Positions 31,285 to 40,350 of a stretch of 45,673 nucleotides of DNA are shown here, piece by piece (position 1 is the first letter of the stretch; each line of letters opens with the position of its first letter). The position numbers and the translations under genes are program-made. This DNA comes from Bacillota bacterium (lineage in GTDB: Bacteria; Bacillota; Clostridia; Lachnospirales; Lachnospiraceae), in assembly GCA_023434365.1 (NCBI GenBank), contig JAEYSV010000038.1:1-45673 (forward strand), given 5' to 3'. The notes beneath the pieces are model-generated. The model worked only from the letters and a program-made list of their open reading frames with translations, was not told the origin of the DNA and did no database searches.

Positions 31285-33744
31285 CTATCTGATATCATAA
31301 ACACTGTGTAACTGAATGTTTTCTTTAGAACCAGCTAAAATCTTAACTCTGGTCTCTCCTGCGTTCATGTCGAAGTAGTTATCTGATAATAATAAGTCAT
31401 CTGCTTCATTGATGATTTCAACGCTTCTTGTATACACATCAGTTGTAATAACGATTTCATCACCTTCTAGACGGTAACTTAATTCAGGTTTTACAAAATG
31501 GAAGTGTTTTGGAGGCGTAAACATAACGGTACCACTACTGATTAACTGGCCATCCTGATATAAATCATAGCTTACATAATCTTCGTATAGATTCGCATCC
31601 TCCATACATTCTTTATCTAGCCAAATCGCTGATAATGCAGGCACCTTAACCTCTTCTTCGCCTTGGCGTTTGATTTCGGCTCTATTATTACGTAATGCCC
31701 ATTTCACTGTAACAAGTTGGTCTGCCATCGTTTCATTGCTAATATTTAAGTGGATGGATTTGATTACGTCATATGGCTGAGCATTAGGATTCGTATCTTG
31801 TGTCAAAATGCCTTCTTCTTGACAAGAAAGAAGGATTGGTGCAAAGAAACGTTTTGCATAATAATGTAATGCCTTCCATCTTCCGTAATAATCAATACTT
31901 GCCCAAGATGCTGTTGGCCAACAATCATTTAATTGCCAATAGATTGCACCCATACAACGGCCTCTGTGACGTCTAAAGTGTTCCACACCATATCTAATTG
32001 CATCCGCCTGCAATAACTGAGATGCATATAATAACGTACCAAACTCAGATGGATACAGATAAGTCTGCTCCATATAATTCATGATTTTACCATTTGCTGT
32101 GCTGTTTCTTTGATGTTTTTCCATTACATAAGAGAAAATGTTACGATCTTCTGGTAAAGTGAATTTCTCTACCGATTTGAGTCCAGGGAAGGATTGGAAT
32201 CCAAATTCTGATACATAACGGAAATAGAATTTACGATATTCCGTAATTGGTTTATTGCCATGCCATACATCCCAGTAGTGAACATCTCCCATGTTTTCAT
32301 CATTTGATTTGTTGAACGCACCACCTGAAGATGGGGAAGATGGCCAATAGAATGTCTGTGGATCATATTCTTTTAATACTTGAGGCAAAATGTATTCAAA
32401 GATTTTAATATAATCAGCAGCCCATTGGATGTCTTTTAACCAGCTATTAGGACCAGTAAACCCTTCAATCTCGTTATTGCCACACCATAATGCCAGACAA
32501 GCATGATGACGAATTCTCTTAATATTATCAATAAATTCTCCGATGATATTCTCTTCAAACTCTTCAGTTAAACGATATGCTGCACACGCAAACATGAAAT
32601 CCTGCCATACAATCAAACCAAGTTCATCACAGGCTTCAAAGAAATTATCGACAGGATAATTACCGCCTCCCCATACACGAACAGTATTAAAGTTAGCAGC
32701 TACGCACTGTTTTAGTAAGTCATACGTACGCTCTGGAGTAATGCGACTGTAAATATTATCTTCTGGTATATAATCTGCTCCCATTGCAAAGATATCGACA
32801 CCATTTACTCGGTGGCAGAAGCACTCCCCGTATTCATCATTTTCACGATGAATTGTTAAGGTACGTAGACCATATTTTCGTGTCCATTCATCAACAACAT
32901 TGCCTTCGCAGATTAATTCCACTTTAATTGTATATAACGGTTGTGCACCATAGCCATTTGGCCACCATAACTGTGGATTCTCAACGGTTATAGTGGAAGG
33001 TGCATCTTCATAAACTTTACTATCTCCATCTGGACTAGTTATTGTTACACGGTAAGAACAATCCACTTCACAACAGCAAGATTCAGACGCTTCATCATTG
33101 GAAGCTAACTCAACTTGCACATCCACGTCTAACGTTACAAGATTTTCTTCATGTGTCTGAGTGATATAAACGCTGTCAAGTCTTGCTTTATTAACTCCTA
33201 GTAATTTTACTTCTTTCCAAATTCCCATATCTGGTAATCTTGGACCCCAGTCCCATCCAAACATGCAATGCGCTTTTCTAAGATAAGAAAACCCTCTCAT
33301 AGCATCGGTAGAACCATCTTGTGGGTAGCTTAAGTGCATCTCTTCGATATATTTTGTTGGAGAATGAAACTCAACGCGAAGCACATTCTCTCCTTCTTTT
33401 AACAAGTCTTTTACCGGAAACTCCCAGGTACGATGCATATTAGCAACAGACTCTAATAATGTATCATTAAGGTAAATATCCGCTAGCGTATCTATTCCTT
33501 CAAATTGTAAAATTATATCATCAGATTTAAGTAAACTATCTTGCACTTCAAAACTTGTTTCGTAAGTATAGTCTTTGTCACAGAGTTTTAACGCTTCTAG
33601 TTCATTATCCCTCCAAAATGGATCCTCCATTAATCCGGCATTGAGCAGATCTGAGTAGACAGAACCTGGAACTGATGCAGCAACCCATTCCCCAGCGCCA
33701 ACTTCTTTCATTCTCCAGTTCTTGTTTAGTGTAATACTAGTCAT
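31285..33744 (-). CDS. GH2-family beta-mannosidase
   Basis: This enzyme would release mannose from the non-reducing ends of beta-mannosides. The 819-residue protein has the GH2 layout: jelly-roll sugar-binding domain (residues about 1-190), immunoglobulin-like domain, TIM barrel, and C-terminal beta domains. The acid/base Glu lies in LWCGNNEIEG (near 425) and the nucleophile Glu in YVSEFGFQSFPG (near 512), both typical of beta-mannosidases. VWGGGNYP and GAIYWQLNDCWPTASW are also characteristic. No signal peptide is present, so it acts in the cytosol on imported oligosaccharides. AAAGGAG precedes the ATG with 6 nt spacing. Confidence 0.93.
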   Translation of the reverse strand: MTSITLNKNWRMKEVGAGEWVAASVPGSVYSDLLNAGLMEDPFWRDNELEALKLCDKDYTYETSFEVQDSLLKSDDIILQFEGIDTLADIYLNDTLLESVANMHRTWEFPVKDLLKEGENVLRVEFHSPTKYIEEMHLSYPQDGSTDAMRGFSYLRKAHCMFGWDWGPRLPDMGIWKEVKLLGVNKARLDSVYITQTHEENLVTLDVDVQVELASNDEASESCCCEVDCSYRVTITSPDGDSKVYEDAPSTITVENPQLWWPNGYGAQPLYTIKVELICEGNVVDEWTRKYGLRTLTIHRENDEYGECFCHRVNGVDIFAMGADYIPEDNIYSRITPERTYDLLKQCVAANFNTVRVWGGGNYPVDNFFEACDELGLIVWQDFMFACAAYRLTEEFEENIIGEFIDNIKRIRHHACLALWCGNNEIEGFTGPNSWLKDIQWAADYIKIFEYILPQVLKEYDPQTFYWPSSPSSGGAFNKSNDENMGDVHYWDVWHGNKPITEYRKFYFRYVSEFGFQSFPGLKSVEKFTLPEDRNIFSYVMEKHQRNSTANGKIMNYMEQTYLYPSEFGTLLYASQLLQADAIRYGVEHFRRHRGRCMGAIYWQLNDCWPTASWASIDYYGRWKALHYYAKRFFAPILLSCQEEGILTQDTNPNAQPYDVIKSIHLNISNETMADQLVTVKWALRNNRAEIKRQGEEEVKVPALSAIWLDKECMEDANLYEDYVSYDLYQDGQLISSGTVMFTPPKHFHFVKPELSYRLEGDEIVITTDVYTRSVEIINEADDLLLSDNYFDMNAGETRVKILAGSKENIQLHSVYDIR

Positions 33745-33884
33745 AATTATCTCCTTTGCGTAGAAATATTTGCTGATTCTATCTTACTGAAAGCAGCCTT
33801 TAATGAATAGTAAAATCATATGCAAAAATAGTATAAATCTCTTCTTATTATCGGACTACCTCCAAATAATTTTGAATTAACTCA

Positions 33885-35069
33885 CTATTTTACCGTAATT
33901 ACTGTGGTAAACGACTTGGTCTTTTTATTCTTTAGCACAATTGTTGTTTTAATCTTAACCGTGCCTTTCTTTAATGCAGTCACAGTTCCTTTTTCTGAAA
34001 CCTTGGCCACACTTTTTTTACTCGATTGATAAGATATGGACTTAATGTCATCCTTTGAAGAGATAGTAGGAAGAATCACTCCTAATTTCACTGTCTTTTT
34101 GCCCTTAACTGTCTTTTTCGTTAAATTGATTTTTGTGTCGTATACAGAGAAAGACATATTTTTCCCAGAATTTTTTGGATTATATGCTTTTGATGCCATA
34201 GGATATTTTTTATGAAAAGAAGATGTTTCATAGATACTATCCCGATAATGATTCTTTTTAAAAAATGATTCTTCCTTCAAAAAATAATTGTAATTATTTA
34301 TGCCGTCAATGTCCGTATCGTTCCAAGTAACATCAACGTTATACCACTTATCACCAAGCTTCACAATGTTCCACGCATGAGGTCCCAAATCATTACCATT
34401 AAAAGCTTCGCCAAATACAATTTTGCAATCGACCCCTGCTGCCACACACATCTTATAAAACAGCATAGCATAACCGTTACAAACAGTTTTACCTTTCTTT
34501 AAGCCATCATAGGCACTACGGTTATTAGTATTAAATGTGTAATCATAGGATACTCTTTTAATTATGTAATCATGAATTTTCTTAATTTTTTGATAAGGAT
34601 TTAATCCATAACCTATTATTTTTTGACTTTTTAGAATCTTTTTAATTTGGTCGTTTACATATTTTGTTTCCTTAGCACTTTCGTGATAACGAAAGGAAAG
34701 AACATATTCCCCACCATCATTTCCTCCTCTGTAACTGGCATTGCATTCATAAAACACCGTCATCAGATAATCTCCATCATCTGTTGTCTTTTTATCATCT
34801 ATAAAAAATGAGCTAAAAATTCCATTGCTTAGATTCTCACCATAATTATTATTTCCATTATCCATAAGGAAGTTACTATCCTTAAAATTAGCCCGAAATG
34901 ACACAGAAGACTTTCGATTTAAGACTGTATTATATATTATTTGATAAACATCCTTCTTAGATTTTGCTTCCTTCTGCTCTGCGGCTAAAGCATGGTCTGT
35001 CCCAAACGGCATTACTATGCTCCAAAGGAACACGATTACCATGATTGCACGATACATCCGTTTACGCAT
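33885..35069 (-). CDS. secreted transglutaminase-like protein with Big-type domain
   Basis: This 394-residue protein has a signal peptide (MRKRMYRAIMVIVFLWSIV, cleavage probably after ALA near residue 30). A transglutaminase-like cysteine protease core follows, with Cys in TVCNGYAMLFYKM (near 195), His in GPHAWNIV (near 230) and Asp in WYNVDVTWND (near 245). The C-terminal about 80 residues form a bacterial Ig-like (Big_2) repeat (KSVAKVSEKGTVTALKKGTVKI), common in cell-surface proteins of this group. It would act outside the cell, perhaps in cell-wall peptide processing or crosslinking; substrate unknown. It stands alone between beta-mannosidase and a small lipoprotein gene. Confidence 0.85.
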   Translation of the reverse strand: MRKRMYRAIMVIVFLWSIVMPFGTDHALAAEQKEAKSKKDVYQIIYNTVLNRKSSVSFRANFKDSNFLMDNGNNNYGENLSNGIFSSFFIDDKKTTDDGDYLMTVFYECNASYRGGNDGGEYVLSFRYHESAKETKYVNDQIKKILKSQKIIGYGLNPYQKIKKIHDYIIKRVSYDYTFNTNNRSAYDGLKKGKTVCNGYAMLFYKMCVAAGVDCKIVFGEAFNGNDLGPHAWNIVKLGDKWYNVDVTWNDTDIDGINNYNYFLKEESFFKKNHYRDSIYETSSFHKKYPMASKAYNPKNSGKNMSFSVYDTKINLTKKTVKGKKTVKLGVILPTISSKDDIKSISYQSSKKSVAKVSEKGTVTALKKGTVKIKTTIVLKNKKTKSFTTVITVK

Positions 35070-35195
35070 ATTATATTCCTCCTGTCAATAATCTCTTGTT
35101 ACTATTAATATCGGAAGATTTAGAATATTTTCAATACTTCATAGTAATCTTTTATTAGACACATTATGCCAATCTATGCTAGCCAGACTCTAGTG

Positions 35196-35302
35196 CTGAC
35201 GCGCTATCACGATAGTGACAAACTTCCATATGCGCGTCATGTGCATCCCCCGGAGCATTTTTTATGGCATAGGAAATTAGCAATTTCCTATGCCATAAAA
35301 AA
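35196..35302. repeat. cluster of inverted repeats upstream of the transglutaminase gene
   Basis: TGACGCGC (35196-35203) and GCGCGTCA (35232-35239) form an 8-bp GC-only-type stem, with CTATC/GATAG nearby. After this a perfect 21-bp inverted repeat (35258-35278 with 35282-35302, 3-nt loop; core ATGGCATAGGAAATT) has A/T runs at both outer ends. Together they look like a structured or mobile repeat element rather than a simple terminator. The base composition around 35190-35255 is richer in G and C than the flanks. Confidence 0.6.
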
Positions 35303-35330
35303 TAGGATATCTTTATAGACATCCTATTTT
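35297..35330 (-). terminator. intrinsic terminator of the small lipoprotein gene
   Basis: On the minus strand AAAATAGGAT and ATCCTATTTT pair over 10 bp, followed by a T-run shared with the 21-bp inverted repeat. It lies 12 nt past the lipoprotein stop. Confidence 0.75.
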
Positions 35331-35341
35331 ATCATGTATAT

Positions 35342-35713
35342 TTACTTTTTGAAATTAATAACCATACCATTAACAGTTATTTTCATAACATCGTCTTCAA
35401 GAGTAATTTTTGATTCCTCACCATCACCAGTAAATACATAGCTATCACCATCTGCTTTCCAATTCGCTGTCTGATCCTCTTCACCAGTTACTGATAAAAT
35501 GGCTGTTCCATCGCTCTTTACTTCGATTGAGGCCTCAAATTCCTGACCTACCATCTCAGCAAACTTCTCCAATTCCATTGTCTGGCCATTTGCCTCGATT
35601 GATACTGCTTTCCATGTCCCCACTATTGGATCCTTGCTGCCACCACATGCTACAAGACTCAAGCACGCTAATGCCATTACCAAAATTAGCGCAAGTAACT
35701 TTCTTAGTTTCAT
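35342..35713 (-). CDS. small lipoprotein with lipocalin-like domain
   Basis: The 123-residue protein has a lipoprotein signal peptide with lipobox LVAC (Cys near residue 23). A beta-rich domain follows that starts IVGTWKAVSIEANGQ and continues with repeated strands (IEVKSDGTAILSV, DSYVFTGDG, VMKITVNGMVINFKK). GTWK-type starts occur in lipocalin-like domains common in Clostridia lipoproteins. Function is unknown. The ribosome site GGGAGG is good. It forms a single-gene unit ended by the terminator at 35297-35330. Confidence 0.85.
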   Translation of the reverse strand: MKLRKLLALILVMALACLSLVACGGSKDPIVGTWKAVSIEANGQTMELEKFAEMVGQEFEASIEVKSDGTAILSVTGEEDQTANWKADGDSYVFTGDGEESKITLEDDVMKITVNGMVINFKK

Positions 35714-35831
35714 TAAATAATCCTCCCTAAAATATGTAGTTATAAACTCGAAGTCTATTATATACTATATGCCCGTAATATTCCAGTATAACTTCAAAAT
35801 ATTTCCATATTAAGATTATTTATAGATACCT

Positions 35832-36485
35832 TTAAAGAAAATGTAGTAGTTCGCTAGGTTGGTCAATAAGCCTTTTACAATTCAATTTCTCTAACTCTTT
35901 CTTACTCCGAAACCCCCAACTTACCAACACGCAATCTAACTCTGCATTAATTGCCGTATCATAATCAACCTCAGAGTCTCCTACATACAGTACAGATTCT
36001 TTATTCACCTCTAACTGTTTTATAACTCGTTTCACCATATCCGGAGCAGGTTTTCTAGGGACATCCTTACGCTCTCCTATAGCAATATCAAATAGATCCT
36101 TAAAATAGTAATCCGCTAATTCTATTACTGCAAAATCTGCTTTATTTGAAACGATTGCCAGATGATATCCTCTCATTTTTAACTCGTTAAGTAATTCCAT
36201 TATTCCCTCATATGGCCGAGTCTTTATACTAGAATTCACTTTATAATATTCCCTAAACTGTTCGTATGCTTTCTCAATCTTTTCTGTTGGTTCGTTTACT
36301 GGGACGCTTCTTTCTATGAGTTTGTATATCCCATTTCCTACATAACTCTGAATCTTACTCACCGAATGTTCGGGCCATCCATTTGATTTCATTACATAGT
36401 TGACACTATTCGCCAAATCATCTATTGTATTTAACAACGTTCCATCAAGATCAAATATTATAGTTTGATAGTTCAATCTTTGCAC
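35832..36485 (-). CDS. HAD-superfamily phosphatase, phosphoglycolate phosphatase-like
   Basis: The 217-residue protein has all HAD motifs: FDLDGTLLNT (nucleophile Asp and acid/base Asp), IVSNKADF, KPAPDMV with the Lys, and LYVGDSEVDYDTA with the acidic pair. A helical cap (about residues 18-85) makes it subfamily IA. Many such proteins are annotated as phosphoglycolate phosphatase (Gph), but the substrate cannot be read from sequence and may be another small phosphate ester. It follows the peptidase-like gene by 49 nt and may be cotranscribed. Confidence 0.9.
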   Translation of the reverse strand: MQRLNYQTIIFDLDGTLLNTIDDLANSVNYVMKSNGWPEHSVSKIQSYVGNGIYKLIERSVPVNEPTEKIEKAYEQFREYYKVNSSIKTRPYEGIMELLNELKMRGYHLAIVSNKADFAVIELADYYFKDLFDIAIGERKDVPRKPAPDMVKRVIKQLEVNKESVLYVGDSEVDYDTAINAELDCVLVSWGFRSKKELEKLNCKRLIDQPSELLHFL

Positions 36486-36502
36486 TCCTTCACTTTCACT
36501 AT

Positions 36503-36538
36503 TTAACTGAAAACGGGCACCAAACAGCCCTTAGTTAA
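36503..36538 (-). terminator. weak hairpin at the end of the iminopeptidase gene
   Basis: TTAACT/AGTTAA and GGGC/GCCC form an interrupted hairpin overlapping the stop codon at 36535-36537, with TTTTC inside the 3' arm on the minus strand. Termination here would be partial at best. Confidence 0.3.
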
Positions 36539-37416
36539 TTACCTTCTGTCTCTGTAATATAGTTAACAATCAAGTTATTATATTTTTCTCTTTCTTCTGC
36601 ATGTACCATATGCGTTCCATATAATAGTTCCCATCTGCAATTAGGAATTCTATCATAGATTGCTTTTGCAATAAGTGGTGTTGCCTCATCCATCAGGCCT
36701 GACGTAACCAAAGTAGGGATAGCAATGGTATGTAATTGGTCCGTCACATCCCAATCCTTTAATCTCCCAGTTACAACAAATTCACTATGTCCCTGCATCA
36801 ACAGGTAGCACTCTGGTTCATCATCAAATGATTTTTTAATATAATCCGGATATGGATTAAGCATACAAACATGCCTGCGATAATACTCATCATAACCCTC
36901 TTTGTAACCATTATAATCATAATTACCTGTACTCTCCCCAATGTCAATAGCTTTTTGCATCTCTTTGGGCAGATAGGAAAGCAAACGCTTTGCTTCACTT
37001 ACCCACAACGGAATAGACGCAGGTGAACTCGCAATAATAAGACTGATTACTCCATTGGGCTGACTAATCGCATACTGCATTGCCAGCATTCCTCCCCAGG
37101 AATGTCCAAGAATATGAACCTTCTTAAGACCCAATGCTTCCCTAACCACATTAACTTCCTCTTGCCAAAGCTCTGTGCTATAATCAATGCAACCATCTGG
37201 CACCTTAGACATTCCACACCCTAGCTGATCATAATAAATAACTGCATGCCCTGTCTTAGCTATATCATCTAATGATTTTAAATAGCTGTGATTAGAACCA
37301 GGCCCACCATGCAGTACTAGTAAGGGAAACTTTCCCTCTTCGCATTTTCCTACAATCCGGTACCAGGTCTTATATCCCATAAACGGAATATATCCTGTCA
37401 AAACATCCATATTCAT
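36535..37416 (-). CDS. pip: proline iminopeptidase-like alpha/beta hydrolase (S33 family)
   Basis: This 293-residue cytosolic hydrolase would remove N-terminal proline (or another residue) from peptides. The oxyanion motif HGGPGSNHSY and the nucleophile Ser in GHSWGGMLAMQYA (near residue 104) are typical of prolyl aminopeptidases. The Asp (SGLMDEATP) and His (GTHMVHAEE) complete the triad. Length fits the short Lactobacillus/Thermoplasma type. Two ATGs 6 nt apart can both serve as start; GGGAG lies 4 nt before the first. Specificity is assigned by family; related enzymes vary. Confidence 0.85.
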   Translation of the reverse strand: MNMDVLTGYIPFMGYKTWYRIVGKCEEGKFPLLVLHGGPGSNHSYLKSLDDIAKTGHAVIYYDQLGCGMSKVPDGCIDYSTELWQEEVNVVREALGLKKVHILGHSWGGMLAMQYAISQPNGVISLIIASSPASIPLWVSEAKRLLSYLPKEMQKAIDIGESTGNYDYNGYKEGYDEYYRRHVCMLNPYPDYIKKSFDDEPECYLLMQGHSEFVVTGRLKDWDVTDQLHTIAIPTLVTSGLMDEATPLIAKAIYDRIPNCRWELLYGTHMVHAEEREKYNNLIVNYITETEGN

Positions 37417-37538
37417 GTTCTCCCTTCTCTCCTATACAAGATAGAGTGTCGCTTGCTTCTTTATATCTTAAAAAATGAGTGGTACTTTTATTGTACCACC
37501 CAATCCCATAATTATAAGTTTTCGTTTGTCTTTCTCTC

Positions 37539-37880
37539 CTATTTTTGCTGGCATTTTTCATTCAATGCCCTGGTACCTCTCATTATCTCTTCTGCTATTG
37601 TATTTACTTCTTCCATTACTAGAATATTTTTTTCAACAATATTCTTTGCTTCATCCGAAGATGCTAATACTTCTTCAGTGATTGCAGACACACCTTCAAT
37701 ATTTTTTTGAAGCTCACTTGTATTACTGTTGACCTGCGCCATGCTATTATTTAATAGCGAAACAGATTCCTGAACCGTAACAACACGATTCTTCACTTCG
37801 CTAAAGCTTACCTTAACACCCTCAATTGTTTCATTTTGTGCTCCATTGGCTAAAAGCATCTCTCCTACTGCTGCTTTCAT
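37539..37880 (-). pseudogene. C-terminal remnant of a methyl-accepting chemotaxis protein
   Basis: The 113-residue frame is a heptad-patterned coiled coil resembling the last descending helix of an MCP signalling domain (for example KNIEGVSAITEEVLASSDEAKNIV). The reading frame continues upstream of the ATG in the same style (DAVWEEIGAM) until two in-frame TAG codons at about 37911-37916. There is no sensor, membrane or HAMP part, and the highly conserved MCP hairpin tip is missing. No good ribosome site precedes the ATG. A decayed receptor gene is the simplest reading; a free-standing small coiled-coil protein is the alternative. Confidence 0.65.
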
Positions 37881-38006
37881 TGCACCAATCTCTTCCCATA
37901 CTGCATCTCCCTACTATCTTAAGTAATTAACACAAGTATTATGTCGGTCTTTGTCTAATGAAAATTAATAGTATTGTGTGCAATGATATTTTATTTTTAA
38001 ATATGG

Positions 38007-38035
38007 TTGAAACTATATGTGAAATAGTCTAAATT
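38007..38035 (+). promoter_or_regulatory. possible promoter for the PstS-like lipoprotein gene
   Basis: TTGAAA (38007-38012) and TAAATT (38030-38035) are separated by 17 nt, about 55 nt before the ATG. The -10 is a moderate match. Confidence 0.4.
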
Positions 38036-38088
38036 AGAATTATATAACCAAAATAAAGCAATTTTTTCTATTATACAGGGGGGACGCC

Positions 38089-40341
38089 ATGAATAAATCA
38101 TTTTCTGCTTTGTGTATCCTAGTTCTACTTCTATGTTCTTGCTCAAATAGCACCTCAACAAATATAATTACTACCACACCAACTCCTCTACCATCTGTAT
38201 CTGACATTATACCATCCAAATCTCCTTCCAAAGAACCTGCTTCAAGCGAACCAACTACTTCAGAAGGAGTAAACACAGGTGGATTTACAATTTCCAAAGA
38301 AGAGTTTCCAGAAATTGATGGTACAATTGCAACTCAGCCACTTTCCCATGCTCTCTATGAGTCTCTCACTGGTGCTACGAAAGAAGAGGCACAAGATGCG
38401 ATTACCCACTGTGCTTATTACCAGGAGGCACCATATGAACGTCTGATAAATGGGGAAGTAGATATGATACTTACAATTAAACCCTATAGCCACTTTTCTA
38501 GAGAAGCAGAAAGCCATGGTATTACATTAATAGCAGAACCAATTGCTCAGGATGCCTTGGTATTTGTTGCGAATGCAGCCAATCCTATAAAAGAGTTAAC
38601 TACTGAGCAGATTATTGATATCTACAGTGGCAAGATAAGCAACTGGTCCAAGCTAGGTGGACAAAAGGGAACAATTATTCCATTTCAACTACCTGAATAC
38701 TCTGCTGGTGATTTCTATTTAAATCACGAGATTATCATAGAGGATCCATTAATGAAGCCACCCGATTATAATTATGGCGTTGAGACCTACATAACAAGAG
38801 ATATGGCAAGATACGACAACAAGATTAACTCTCTCGCCTATTCCTCGTTCTATTATGAAACCTTTATGTCAAGACAGCCCGATAGAAAATTCTTAAAAAT
38901 AGATGGAGTAGAGCCAAGCTTAGAATCCATACATAATCAATCTTATCCATATATTATGCCTTACTATGCTATCATTCGAAGCGACGAAGATACTAACTCT
39001 GTGACTCATCAATTATTTGATTGGTTAACGGGTGAAGAAGGCCAAACACTGATTGCCTCACTAGGTTATATTCCTGCAGATCCTAATATGGATCTCCAGA
39101 CAGAATTAGATGAAACATTACTTATGAGTTCGTCTAGTTTATTAAAGGATGATACTACGTACACCGAAAAGATATTTGCGTTTGAAGACAATGAACGCCT
39201 AATTCTGAACCCTTCAAAACATACTATCTTTGCTATGGATAATAAGGGGAATATTACGAATCGGCTATATAACGTGTTTTCCTTTTATGAATGGCGAGGG
39301 CATGATAACCCTATAACGGAACCTTTTATCCTCAATGAAAACGTCCCATTACTTCTTAGTACAAGCCTGGATTATTTAGATGATAAAAAGGGTGAGGAGG
39401 ATGTCAGAGAATGTTATGGTGCTTATAATCTTCTAAAAAATGAGTGGATTGTTCCACTTCAAACAAAACCACTATATTTAACCGCACGATATATTTATAG
39501 TACGGATGCCATTTATGATTATCAGGGCATAAAATTACTGAAAGCAAAAGAGGAATTCAGGTTAATCGGTAACACTGTCTATGTAAAAAAATCCTCAAGC
39601 ATCACTTATTATGACAAGAAAACTCTTCATATTAAGCAAGTTGAGGACCTAGATCATTACAAAAGGCAAATTTCACATCAAGACTATACCTATGATATAA
39701 AATCGGGAAATTCCTTTTTATATGACTTAAATGGTGAGAATGTTTTTGACGCAATCACCTTTGTAAAGAATAATAAGCTCCAAGAACAAGATATTACAGG
39801 GGGCTTTTTCCAATGGATTAATGAGGATACAAAGTCTGCTCTTGTTGAATATAACAAAACCTACTATATTACAGATTTGGAAGGTAATATCAAAGAAAGT
39901 GTTCCGGAGCACTACAAACGTGCATCAAAAGACATGTTTTTCTGGTATGAAAATGATTGCCTTCATATTGTAAATATTACATCAGGTAAAAAAACTACTA
40001 TTACAGGTTTAGAGTTACCATCCGACATGTTTCTTAGGATTGAATACGAATATCCTTATACCCTTATTAATAACGGTGTAGCACACTTACTTTATTATGG
40101 CAATACCCTCTTATCTTCATGTGACTCGTACCAAGTACTTAGCGACAACTGTGTGGCACTTTATCAACAAAATACAGCTCTTATTTATGTCAATGCAGAT
40201 TTGAAGTATACTTCGTTAGATAATGAATCGGTGTACTACGCAAATGATGATTTTATAGCAACAAAGCGTGGAAACGTCTTTACACTTTCAGATTACAACG
40301 GTAACATTTATTATCAGTGTTATGACAACACAGAACATTAG
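38089..40341 (+). CDS. lipoprotein: PstS-like binding domain fused to a C-terminal repeat (propeller-like) domain
   Basis: The 750-residue protein has a lipoprotein signal (LLLCSC, Cys near residue 18) and a Ser/Thr/Pro-rich linker to about 65. A domain like periplasmic phosphate-binding proteins follows, seen in LVFVANAANPIKELTTEQIIDIYSGKISNWSKLGG and LFDWLTGEEGQTLIASLGYIP (to about 345). The remaining about 390 residues are beta-rich with recurrent D-x-x-G-N-I turns (MDNKGNITN, TDLEGNIKES, SDYNGNIYYQ), suggesting a propeller. The PstS phosphate-contact SGSG/SGT pattern is not evident, so the ligand is uncertain. No transporter genes of the pst type follow. It ends 9 nt from the convergent histidine kinase gene. 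A GGGGGG ribosome site precedes the ATG. Confidence 0.8.
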   Translation: MNKSFSALCILVLLLCSCSNSTSTNIITTTPTPLPSVSDIIPSKSPSKEPASSEPTTSEGVNTGGFTISKEEFPEIDGTIATQPLSHALYESLTGATKEEAQDAITHCAYYQEAPYERLINGEVDMILTIKPYSHFSREAESHGITLIAEPIAQDALVFVANAANPIKELTTEQIIDIYSGKISNWSKLGGQKGTIIPFQLPEYSAGDFYLNHEIIIEDPLMKPPDYNYGVETYITRDMARYDNKINSLAYSSFYYETFMSRQPDRKFLKIDGVEPSLESIHNQSYPYIMPYYAIIRSDEDTNSVTHQLFDWLTGEEGQTLIASLGYIPADPNMDLQTELDETLLMSSSSLLKDDTTYTEKIFAFEDNERLILNPSKHTIFAMDNKGNITNRLYNVFSFYEWRGHDNPITEPFILNENVPLLLSTSLDYLDDKKGEEDVRECYGAYNLLKNEWIVPLQTKPLYLTARYIYSTDAIYDYQGIKLLKAKEEFRLIGNTVYVKKSSSITYYDKKTLHIKQVEDLDHYKRQISHQDYTYDIKSGNSFLYDLNGENVFDAITFVKNNKLQEQDITGGFFQWINEDTKSALVEYNKTYYITDLEGNIKESVPEHYKRASKDMFFWYENDCLHIVNITSGKKTTITGLELPSDMFLRIEYEYPYTLINNGVAHLLYYGNTLLSSCDSYQVLSDNCVALYQQNTALIYVNADLKYTSLDNESVYYANDDFIATKRGNVFTLSDYNGNIYYQCYDNTEH

Positions 40342-40350
40342 AATGATATG

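Noticed and set aside
37370..37561. 63-residue minus-strand frame overlapping the start of the iminopeptidase gene
   Set aside because: No ribosome site, no recognisable family, and overlap in another frame with a well-supported gene.
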